Shown in pieces: positions 25,104 through 32,604 of a DNA stretch of 64,000 bases (the stretch's first letter is position 1; each line of letters opens with the position of its first letter). Source of the DNA: Metabacillus sp. KUDC1714 (GTDB lineage: Bacteria; Bacillota; Bacilli; Bacillales; Bacillaceae); assembly GCF_014217835.1 (NCBI RefSeq), contig NZ_CP055263.1:4467501-4531500 (forward strand). Reading direction: 5' to 3'. The position numbers and the translations under genes were made by a program. The notes beneath the pieces were generated by a model. It did no database searches. It saw nothing but the letters and a program-made list of their open reading frames with translations, and had not been told where the DNA came from.

Positions 25104-25172
25104 TTTTAAAGTTTTGATTAATTTTTAAAATTTGATACAAACTATTAAAAAGGGTAGAGGGGGTAGGATGTG

Positions 25173-25310
25173 TTGAAAAAAGAAGCTATTGAAAAAATTG
25201 AAAACCATATAGTTACCATCATTCTTGCTGTCATAATAGTATATTTTATTTGTGCAACTTTTTTTGGGTATGATTTACCAGCTGGGATATTATCTTCACT
25301 ATTCAACTAA
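25173..25310 (+). CDS. Single-span membrane miniprotein, 45 aa
   Basis: The frame (TTG 25173; GTG 25170 also possible) follows a purine-rich AGGGGGTAGG ribosome binding site. The product has a charged N-terminus (MKKEAIEKIENH), one membrane helix (about 13-32) and a short tail ending LPAGILSSLFN. I do not recognise it. It lies between the TRAP operon and the PTS gene and could be an accessory subunit of either, but no direct evidence shows this. Confidence 0.5.
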   Translation: MKKEAIEKIENHIVTIILAVIIVYFICATFFGYDLPAGILSSLFN

Positions 25311-25339
25311 TAAATACTAAAAATTAAAAATAAAATTGA

Positions 25340-25353
25340 TGCAAACGATTGCA
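25340..25353. promoter_or_regulatory. LacI-family operator-like site upstream of PTS gene
   Basis: TGCAAACGATTGCA has the central CG and near dyad symmetry typical of LacI/GalR-family operators; it departs from the CcpA consensus at two positions. A related sequence TGCAATCGGTTGTCC lies at 25425-25439, just after a -10-like CATTAT, so the two sites flank the probable promoter of the PTS gene. Confidence 0.45.
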
Positions 25354-25476
25354 CTATTTAAGTAAATATGATATTTTAATTTAAGACAAAAGAAAAGAAT
25401 TATTTTATTCATTATACCCACTTGTGCAATCGGTTGTCCAAATGAATAGAAAATTAGATTATATTGGAGGTCCATA

Positions 25477-27129
25477 ATGAAATTAACGTCATTTGATTTT
25501 TGGCAAAAGTTTGGTAAGGCTTTATTAGTAGTCGTTGCAGTTATGCCTGCAGCTGGAATTATGATTTCTCTAGGTAAATTAGTCGGAATGATGGGAGTAG
25601 ATATATCTTTAGTGCAAACGTTTGCATTAGTGATGGAAGAAATCGGTTGGGCTATTATCGGTAATCTTCACGTATTGTTTGCAGTTGCAATTGGTGGCTC
25701 ATGGGCAAAGGAACGCGCTGGAGGTGCATTTGCAGCGTTAATTGCTTTTATCCTAATCAATCGAATCACGGGTGCTTTATTTGGTATAAATAACGAAATG
25801 TTGAGTGATCCTTCAGCTACTGTCAATTCGTTATTTGGAAGTGAGCTTATTGTTAAAGATTATTTTACCTCTATTTTAGGTGCACCAGCTTTAAATATGG
25901 GTGTATTTATAGGGATTATTTCTGGGTTCTTAGGTGCTAATATATTCAATAAATACTATAACTATAGTAAACTACCACAATCGTTAGCGTTTTTTAATGG
26001 GAAACGCTTTGTACCATTCGTTGTGATTGGTGGATCGATAATAACAGCAATAATCCTTGCTATCGTTTGGCCGTTTGTTCAAGGACTTTTAAACGATTTT
26101 GGAAAATGGATTGCGACATCTCGAGACACTGCTCCAATTATTGCACCATTTATCTTTGGAGCTTTAGAGCGTCTATTACTTCCGTTTGGCTTACATCATA
26201 TGCTAACGGTTCCAATGAACTATACGGAACTTGGTGGAACATATACGATCTTAACAGGTTCAAGTGCTGGACAGACCGTAGCAGGGCAAGATCCATTATG
26301 GCTAGCGTGGATTGCTGACTTAAATAACTTTCTTGCAGCAGGTGATACAGATAGCTATAAGGCATTATTAAATGATGTTACACCTGCACGATTTAAGGTA
26401 GGTCAGATGCTTCTTTCTTGTGCAGCTTTAATAGGGATTGCCTTAGCAATGTACCGAAATGTTGATAAAGAAAAACGTACGAAATATAAATCTATGTTCT
26501 TGTCAGCGGGTTTAGCGGTATTTTTAACAGGTGTAACTGAACCCATTGAATTTATGTTCATGTTTGCAGCGCCTGTTCTATACGTTGCCTACGCGATTAT
26601 GACTGGAATGGCATTTGCGATAGTTGACCTTATCGACATCCGTGTGCATTCTTTTGGTATTATCGAACTTTTCACAAGAACTCCAATGATTATTAAAGCC
26701 GGTTTATGGCTTGATCTAGTTAATTTCATCATTGCTTGTCTCGTATTTTTCGGCTTAAACTTTACGGTAGCCAATTTTATGATAAAAAAATTCAAATTAC
26801 CTACACCAGGTCGTTTGGGTAATTATATTGATGAAGAAAACGGAGAGAATGCACAAGATAATCAAAGTAATGATAAAAATCAAAATGATGATTCTCTAGC
26901 AACTACAATTATTGGTTTATTAGGAGGAAAAGAAAATATCGAGGATGTCGATGCATGTATGACTCGTCTTCGTGTAACAATTAAAGATGTAGATGCTGTC
27001 GCTTCCGAACAACAATGGAAGAAAAACGGTGCTTTAGGTTTAATTATTAAAGATAAAGGTGTACAAGCTATCTATGGACCAAAAGCTGATGTGTTAAAAT
27101 CTGACATCCAAGATCGTTTAGGAGCATAA
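25477..27129 (+). CDS. PTS IICB transporter, maltose/glucoside type
   Basis: A 550-residue membrane protein: a glucose-superfamily IIC domain (residues 1 to about 430, with GALERLLLPFGLHHML and TEPIEFMFMFAAPVLY) followed by an acidic, Asn-rich linker and a IIB domain whose phosphorylated cysteine is C494 in DVDACMTRLRV. No IIA domain is attached, so phosphate must come from a IIA elsewhere (for example a glucose IIA). It imports and phosphorylates a sugar; the immediate neighbour, a MapP-like phosphatase, suggests maltose. GGAGGT precedes the ATG, and operator-like sites lie upstream. Glucose or another alpha-glucoside remains possible. Confidence 0.82.
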   Translation: MKLTSFDFWQKFGKALLVVVAVMPAAGIMISLGKLVGMMGVDISLVQTFALVMEEIGWAIIGNLHVLFAVAIGGSWAKERAGGAFAALIAFILINRITGALFGINNEMLSDPSATVNSLFGSELIVKDYFTSILGAPALNMGVFIGIISGFLGANIFNKYYNYSKLPQSLAFFNGKRFVPFVVIGGSIITAIILAIVWPFVQGLLNDFGKWIATSRDTAPIIAPFIFGALERLLLPFGLHHMLTVPMNYTELGGTYTILTGSSAGQTVAGQDPLWLAWIADLNNFLAAGDTDSYKALLNDVTPARFKVGQMLLSCAALIGIALAMYRNVDKEKRTKYKSMFLSAGLAVFLTGVTEPIEFMFMFAAPVLYVAYAIMTGMAFAIVDLIDIRVHSFGIIELFTRTPMIIKAGLWLDLVNFIIACLVFFGLNFTVANFMIKKFKLPTPGRLGNYIDEENGENAQDNQSNDKNQNDDSLATTIIGLLGGKENIEDVDACMTRLRVTIKDVDAVASEQQWKKNGALGLIIKDKGVQAIYGPKADVLKSDIQDRLGA

Positions 27130-27132
27130 AAG

Positions 27133-27924
27133 ATGAAGCTATTAACTTTAAATTGTCATTCATGGCAGGAAGAGAATCAGCTTGATAAGATTCAATATCT
27201 AGCAAAAACGATAAAAGAAAAGTCCTATGATGTAATTGCCCTGCAAGAAGTAAGTCAGCTTATTGCGGGGGATAAGATAGCTGGGACAATAAAAAAAGAC
27301 AATTATTTAACTATTTTATTGAACGAACTAAAAGTGCTTGGTGTTACGAATTACGATTATATGTGGGACTTTTCACATATAGGATTTGATAAATATGAAG
27401 AGGGTCTAGCTATATTAACAAAGCATCGAATAGAAGAAAAATCTTCCTTCTATATTTCTCTTTCAGATGATCCAGCCAATTGGAAAACGAGAAAAATTGT
27501 TGGAGTGAAAATTCGATATAATAATGAGTACATTTCTTTTTATTCCTGTCATCTAGGTTGGTGGGGAGATGAAGAGGAACCCTTTCCAAAACAAGTTGAT
27601 AATCTACTCGCAAATGTCACTAGGGATGGAACGTTCTATTTAATGGGCGATTTTAACAATAGTGCTTCAGTTAAAGCAGAAGGATATGACTATTTGCTTA
27701 GTAAAGGGCTTTATGACACGTATGAATTAGCAATAGATAAGGATAGTGGAACAACAGTCGAAGGCAAAATTACTGGTTGGGATACAAATAAACAAGATCT
27801 ACGAATTGATTATATTTTTACAAATAAACAAACTTTAGTGAATAAATCTAATGTCATTTTTAACAATGTTAATAAGCCGATTATATCTGATCATTTTGGC
27901 ATAGACGTTGAGTCGATAGAATGA
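27133..27924 (+). CDS. MapP-like sugar-phosphate phosphatase (EEP family)
   Basis: A 263-residue endonuclease/exonuclease/phosphatase-fold protein, cytoplasmic. Family motifs are LTLNCHSW (metal Asn), IALQEVSQL (metal Glu), YSCHLGWWG (catalytic His), LMGDFNNS and ISDHFGI (His). Its start lies 3 bp after the PTS IICB stop, with GGAG inside the end of that gene, so the two are translationally coupled. This pairing matches Enterococcus MalT with MapP, in which MapP removes phosphate from intracellular maltose 6'-phosphate so that maltose can be cleaved. The role is inferred from length, fold and the coupled transporter. Confidence 0.72.
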   Translation: MKLLTLNCHSWQEENQLDKIQYLAKTIKEKSYDVIALQEVSQLIAGDKIAGTIKKDNYLTILLNELKVLGVTNYDYMWDFSHIGFDKYEEGLAILTKHRIEEKSSFYISLSDDPANWKTRKIVGVKIRYNNEYISFYSCHLGWWGDEEEPFPKQVDNLLANVTRDGTFYLMGDFNNSASVKAEGYDYLLSKGLYDTYELAIDKDSGTTVEGKITGWDTNKQDLRIDYIFTNKQTLVNKSNVIFNNVNKPIISDHFGIDVESIE

Positions 27925-28033
27925 TTTAACTTACATTGATGTTTACCATTACGAAAGGGTGGTATGCTTTTGATCTAGTTGTCAAAGCTCTTATCCACAG
28001 TACAAGAATTTTATCGTTTAAATAACAAGTAAG

Positions 28034-28072
28034 AAACCGCTTAGGTAAGTTTAGTTGCCCAAGCGGTTTTTT
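28034..28072. terminator. Bidirectional terminator between mapP-like and brnQ genes
   Basis: AAACCGCTTAGG (28034-28045) pairs with CCCAAGCGGTTTT (28058-28070) plus T residues. It lies between the convergent phosphatase and BrnQ genes. Confidence 0.75.
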
Positions 28073-28094
28073 ACGGTGTTGATGTTTACACCAC

Positions 28095-29414
28095 TTATTT
28101 TCCAGTCTTGAAATTAGAAATAATATATCCAATTATAGCACCGATAATCGCGGGAACTAACCATCCCATACCTATATTGAAAAGAGGGATATAGGAAAGC
28201 CAGTCATTTATGACCGATAGATTTAGATTAGTTGCATTTAGGCCATCGACAATACTAAATATAACTGTAGCAGATAAACTAATAATATAGACAATTGATT
28301 TTATTCCAAAAGCAATGTCAAAGAAAGACAATATAATTAGAACAATCGCTAGGGGATAAATCGTAACTAATAGTGGAACTGAAAATGAAATAAGTTGCGA
28401 TAATCCAAAATTTGCAATACAAGTGCTAAAAATGGTAATAACCAAAATTATTTTTTTATATGAGATGGTAGGAAAAACCTTTGATAAGTAATTCCCGCAT
28501 GCTGAAACTAAACCAACGCTTGTTGTTAAGCAAGCAAAAGTTATCGCTAATCCTAGAACAACATTTCCTAAAGACCCAAATAGAATATTAGCAGCACCTG
28601 ATAATATTACACCACCATTTTCTGAGTAGCCTAGAGAAGAGACACTTGTTGCCCCAATATATGAGAGTGAAATATAGACAAAAATTAAACCAATTGCTGC
28701 AATGATACCTGCTTTTAATGAGACTATTGTTATTTCTTTTCGTTTTACGATACCACGTTCTTTTACTGCAGAAATAATGACAATTCCAAATACTAATGCA
28801 CTTAACGTATCCATCGTTAAGTACCCTTCTAAAAATCCTTTGAAAAATGCTCCTTCCAAATACACACCTGTAGGAACTTCTAATCCTCCCATTGGTGTAA
28901 GAAGTGCTTTTACTGTCAATAAGATAAGAATTAGAATTAAAGCAGGAGTAAGAATTTTTCCAATTCTATCAATAAGCTTGCTTGGGTTTAAAGCTAACCA
29001 AAATGTGATTCCAAAAAAGAGAAGCGTATAAACAAGTAAAGAAACCCAACTATTTTCAAATGAACTTGGTAAAAAGGGTGTAATTCCAATTTCATAGGCA
29101 ACTGTTCCAGTTCGAGGAATTCCAAATAGCGGTCCAATTGTTAAATATAAAACAATAGAAAAGATGATACCGAATTTTGGATGGACCTTTTCACCTAATG
29201 TTTGGACATCACTGCCAGTTAAAGCAATTGCTAGTATACCTAAAAAAGGAAGACCAACACCTGTAATTAAAAATCCGCAAATAGCACTCCATACATGTTC
29301 ACCTGCTTGTTGACCTAATGCAGGTGGGAAAATCATATTACCTGCTCCGAAAAATAGTGCAAAAAGCATTAAGCCGATAACGACTGTCTCCTTACCGGAC
29401 ATTTTTTTATTCAT
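28095..29414 (-). CDS. brnQ: Branched-chain amino acid:Na+/H+ symporter BrnQ
   Basis: A 439-residue protein with about 12 membrane segments. The N-terminal LFALFFGAGNMIFPPALG block and the LGEKVHPKFGIIFSIVLYL region are the BrnQ (LIV-II) family signature. It imports leucine, isoleucine and valine with a cation gradient. GGAGG stands six bases before the ATG. It is monocistronic; the 318-base upstream region is AT-rich and might carry a CodY site, but I could not make out a convincing one. Confidence 0.92.
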   Translation of the reverse strand: MNKKMSGKETVVIGLMLFALFFGAGNMIFPPALGQQAGEHVWSAICGFLITGVGLPFLGILAIALTGSDVQTLGEKVHPKFGIIFSIVLYLTIGPLFGIPRTGTVAYEIGITPFLPSSFENSWVSLLVYTLLFFGITFWLALNPSKLIDRIGKILTPALILILILLTVKALLTPMGGLEVPTGVYLEGAFFKGFLEGYLTMDTLSALVFGIVIISAVKERGIVKRKEITIVSLKAGIIAAIGLIFVYISLSYIGATSVSSLGYSENGGVILSGAANILFGSLGNVVLGLAITFACLTTSVGLVSACGNYLSKVFPTISYKKIILVITIFSTCIANFGLSQLISFSVPLLVTIYPLAIVLIILSFFDIAFGIKSIVYIISLSATVIFSIVDGLNATNLNLSVINDWLSYIPLFNIGMGWLVPAIIGAIIGYIISNFKTGK

Positions 29415-29675
29415 AATATCCTCCTATAAAGCAAAACTTCTTACCAGCAAATTCCTGCCGGTTATGTAATTAAAAAGATCACAGATAATTATCCTAACAT
29501 AGAAATTAAAATATTGTCCAAAGTCGAAAAAATTTTAATATTAAATATTTTCATACTATTTAATTCCTAGTTGATATGTGAAAAGTTATCTTCTAGAAAA
29601 AATGGATTTCTTAATCATAGGATTATGATTGCCGAAAAAACGTTAAAACATATATATAAATAGTAAGATGTCCAC
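29415..29675. other. AT-rich promoter region of brnQ
   Basis: No gene is visible. TTGGAC and TAGGATAAT-like elements read on the minus strand (about 29490-29530) could be a promoter, but their spacing is not ideal. Confidence 0.3.
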
Positions 29676-29718
29676 AAGGAAAAACCTTGTTAGATTCAAC
29701 AAGGTTTTTCCTTAATTT
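29676..29718 (-). terminator. Strong terminator, minus-strand operon
   Basis: AAGGAAAAACCTTGTT (29676-29691) and AACAAGGTTTTTCCTT (29698-29713) are perfect inverted repeats around a 6-base loop, 20 bases beyond the stop at 29733. Confidence 0.85.
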
Positions 29719-29732
29719 TTCCAATATTAAAA

Positions 29733-30176
29733 TTACCATAAAGTAGGCTTCACGACCATAAACCATAGCATGGCCATTAAAAGAATAATATAAGTCCAAA
29801 TCGTACGGTTTAGTTTAGCAGCAAGCTCTTCTTTACTATGCTCTTCTTCATGAAACCTTTGTAGTGTCGGTGAAAAAGCACGAGCTAGAAAGAATAATGA
29901 ACAAAAAAGGATAATTAGCGTCATGACGATCCAAGGTGTTCCCCAAGTCCAAGGACCAGACAAAACAAGCAAAGCTCCTGAACCAACTAATACATGACCT
30001 GAATGCTTTGATAGTCGGACAACAAAACGAAATGTATCTAAGTAAATAGTTAATTCAGTTTCTCTTGCCGCCCTCAATTTTTTAACAAGCGGCAAAAGAA
30101 TAAAAAATGGACCGATAGAAGCGATGACACTAATAACATGAATATAAATAACAATTTTGTATAGTATGTAATTCAT
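29733..30176 (-). CDS. Four-helix membrane protein (DUF2269-like)
   Basis: A 147-residue protein with four membrane helices (about 5-27, 52-73, 80-100, 125-143). HVISVIASIGPFF and the histidine in LSKHSGHVLVGSG resemble DUF2269/CopD-like small integral membrane proteins whose role is unknown. It starts 11 bp after the ASCH gene, so the two probably share a transcript. Confidence 0.6.
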   Translation of the reverse strand: MNYILYKIVIYIHVISVIASIGPFFILLPLVKKLRAARETELTIYLDTFRFVVRLSKHSGHVLVGSGALLVLSGPWTWGTPWIVMTLIILFCSLFFLARAFSPTLQRFHEEEHSKEELAAKLNRTIWTYIILLMAMLWFMVVKPTLW

Positions 30177-30187
30177 TCCTTCTGGTA

Positions 30188-30538
30188 TTACTCACTAACT
30201 GGGCTAAACTCATGCACCCAAACTCTCATTTGCGGAAGCCAAGGCATTCCTGGATGATAAGATAAAATAGATTGCTTATATTCTTCTACAGTATCAAATC
30301 CTTCCTGTTTTGCATGCTCATCAGTTAATTCGCCTAAAGATTGAGAATACACGCGATCTACCTTGAATTTCTTATCCTTTAGTTCCATAATTTCTCCAAC
30401 GTCGGCATATCTACCATTACGGCGAGTCGCTGTTTTCTTACCTTCAAGTACTTTGTTAACATCTTCCTCCATAGTTACAAGTCGCTCAACAGAGCATGTC
30501 TTTGGTGGTAATGTATTATGTACATCATGATTAGTCAT
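30188..30538 (-). CDS. ASCH-domain protein
   Basis: A 116-residue soluble protein whose residues 20-100 show the ASCH fold: VLEGKKTATRRNGRYADVG (the family GKKTATxR motif), then FKVDRVYSQSLGELTDEHAKQEG. ASCH domains are beta-barrels related to PUA and are thought to bind RNA or modified nucleotides; some hydrolyse N4-acetylcytidine. GGGAG lies eight bases before the ATG. The domain call is firm; the ligand is unknown. Confidence 0.78.
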   Translation of the reverse strand: MTNHDVHNTLPPKTCSVERLVTMEEDVNKVLEGKKTATRRNGRYADVGEIMELKDKKFKVDRVYSQSLGELTDEHAKQEGFDTVEEYKQSILSYHPGMPWLPQMRVWVHEFSPVSE

Positions 30539-30709
30539 TTAATAAAACTCCCTTCATTCTTGTAATCCTTTTTACTATATCATATGTCTAACAATACAAG
30601 TAACAAGATAGTGAAGAATATTAATTTGCCTCCTTCGTAAGCTGATAAAAAACGTGATATGATAGGATAAATGGTAGAGTATAGGATGTATAGAAAGAGG
30701 AAAGTAAAA

Positions 30710-31090
30710 ATGATCATAAGAATAAAAAATTATAGCTATATCTTCTTTGGATTTATTTTCCTAGGTTTAGGAATGTTAGGAATTATCTTACCTTTATTGC
30801 CGACTACACCATTATTGCTTTTAGCTTCGGTATGTTTTGTCAGAGGGTCTAAGAAGTTCGAAGTTTGGTTTAAAAGCACGAAACTATATAAGAAGCATTT
30901 GGAAGAGTTTGTTAAAAATAAGGCAATGACAATAAGGCAAAAAGTGACTATTTTGTTATCTGCTGATTGTATGATTGCGATCCCTTTTATTTTATTAGAT
31001 AGCTTTCTGATAAGAATGCTATTAATTTTAATCGTTGGTTATAAATATTATTATTTCATCTGTAAAATAAATACAATAAAAGCATCATAG
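30710..31090 (+). CDS. DUF454 (YbaN-like) inner-membrane protein
   Basis: A 126-residue membrane protein; GMLGIILPLLPTTPLLLLASVCF followed by RGSKKFEVWF is split here by its key features: the LPLLPTTP block and the RGSKKF motif of DUF454. Three helices are expected. Its function is not established. I choose ATG 30710, after AGAGGAAAG, over the in-frame ATG 30671 without a ribosome binding site. Confidence 0.75.
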   Translation: MIIRIKNYSYIFFGFIFLGLGMLGIILPLLPTTPLLLLASVCFVRGSKKFEVWFKSTKLYKKHLEEFVKNKAMTIRQKVTILLSADCMIAIPFILLDSFLIRMLLILIVGYKYYYFICKINTIKAS

Positions 31091-31172
31091 TATTAAAAAT
31101 ATTCAAATGACTTTAGAAAAATAAAAAACATCCGATATACTTTGTAGATAAGTGAAAAGGAGAATCTATCGG

Positions 31173-31478
31173 ATGAAAATGTTATACAACATGAAAATTA
31201 GCACAAAATTATTAGTATTAATTATCATTTCCACATTATCACTTGGTATTGTCGGATCAGTAGGCTACAAATATATGAAAGAAATGGCACTGGGCTCAGA
31301 AATTATCTATCATGAGAATTTATTACCAATCGAATGGTTAGGTCAAATCAGAACAAACAATCGAGCGATTGATTCTTATACGTTAGAATCGATGTTAACG
31401 AAGGATGCAAATAAATACGAAGAGTTAATGAATCAAATGAAGAAAGCAAGTACTGAAAATGTTACCTACATTTATTAA
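31173..31478 (+). pseudogene. Methyl-accepting chemotaxis protein, N-terminal fragment
   Basis: About 101 residues: MKMLYNMKISTKLLVLI leads into a membrane helix and a four-helix-bundle ligand domain (SLGIVGSVGYKYMKEMA, IYHENLLPIEWLGQIRTN NRAID pattern), the usual start of MCP receptors. It then stops in the middle of the bundle; the second membrane helix, HAMP and signalling domains are absent and the next 100 bases do not continue them in any frame. The ribosome binding site (AAAAGGAG) and a terminator 29 bases later are both retained, which fits an internal deletion. It is a relic. Confidence 0.75.
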
Positions 31479-31506
31479 TTCGAAAGTTTACAGTTTAAGA
31501 GATTTG

Positions 31507-31549
31507 AAAGCGGAGTATGGAGAGAATCCCTACTTCGCTTTGTTATTTT
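31507..31549 (+). terminator. Terminator after the MCP fragment
   Basis: AAAGCGGAGTA (31507-31517) pairs with TACTTCGCTTT (31531-31541, one G-A mismatch-like position), followed by GTTATTTTT. It probably served the former full-length chemoreceptor gene. Confidence 0.6.
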
Positions 31550-31584
31550 TGGAAATGGAAAGTTATTGTCACATGTCGGTTTCA

Positions 31585-32457
31585 TTAGTTCCGATAAGTT
31601 TGATTTAAGTAAATAGTTGGCGAGACTCCTGTAACTTTTTTAAACACTCGACTGAAATAAAATGGATTAGAAAAACCTAAGGCATTACTTACTTCGGAAA
31701 TATTGATCGTTTCCTTTTTTAACATCGTAATGGCTTTTTCGATTAAGAGCTCATCCTGGAATTGGGTAATGCTTTTACCAGTTTCTTTTTTAAACAAATA
31801 AGATAAGTATGCGTAGTTCATTCCGAGCCTGTTTGCAATTTCCTTACTGGACAATTTTTTGGAAGCTGTATTACTAAAAAGCTCAATCATTTTACCGACA
31901 ATTCGATGTTGTTTGGTCTTTTTGGACTCTTCTAATCTATTTGCATATAAATCGATGAAGAATTGATAGGTTATCACACTTAAATAAAGTGGACGAATTG
32001 GATGAGGTGACATGTAATCCTCATTAAGCTTCTTTAGATGTAGTTCGGTATACTCAGGATTTAAAACCTTTCCTTGCTTTGGTAAGTTAATATGAGAATG
32101 ATAGGTTTCCTCCAAGATCAATGAAGATTGCTGGTAATGTGAATATTCTGAGGTTTCATCCATGTTGTTCTGTTGGTGTGAATCATAAAAATGAATATAA
32201 TACCATTCCGTACCTGGAGAGTATAAAGTTTTACCCCAATGAGGTACATTTTTTCTGAGAAAAAGATATGAGCCTCCATTTAATTGATACTCAACTCCAT
32301 CTTCAATAACTTGAATCGTCCCTTTTTTAACATAAACAAAAACATGTATGTTTTCCATAAGTCGATCTGGATGTCCGCTTGTTCCCTCATTATCCCACAT
32401 ATGACCAATTTCTCTAATAAGAGGTAGGCTGTTTGAAAACAAAGTAACTTCATGCAT
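31585..32457 (-). CDS. AraC-family transcriptional regulator
   Basis: A 290-residue regulator with an N-terminal cupin sensor (about 1-120; VKKGTIQVIEDGVEYQLNGG, then SPGTEWYYIHFY) and a C-terminal double helix-turn-helix (about 190-288; SSKEIANRLGMNYAYLSYLF and ISEVSNALGFSNPFYFSRVF). It is divergent from the GH127 arabinofuranosidase gene with about 150 bp between the starts, so it most likely activates that gene in response to an arabinose-containing sugar. The effector is inferred. Confidence 0.87.
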   Translation of the reverse strand: MHEVTLFSNSLPLIREIGHMWDNEGTSGHPDRLMENIHVFVYVKKGTIQVIEDGVEYQLNGGSYLFLRKNVPHWGKTLYSPGTEWYYIHFYDSHQQNNMDETSEYSHYQQSSLILEETYHSHINLPKQGKVLNPEYTELHLKKLNEDYMSPHPIRPLYLSVITYQFFIDLYANRLEESKKTKQHRIVGKMIELFSNTASKKLSSKEIANRLGMNYAYLSYLFKKETGKSITQFQDELLIEKAITMLKKETINISEVSNALGFSNPFYFSRVFKKVTGVSPTIYLNQTYRN

Positions 32458-32604
32458 CGTTTTATCTCCTCGCCCTTTTCTTTATTTTATCACAGAAAAT
32501 CCAAAAAAAAGATATGCATTATGTTGTATAGTGAATTCCGTTTTACCTCTATCATTATTCATAATAGAACTATCACAACTTGTTTAGTACTAGGAGGAAA
32601 TTAC

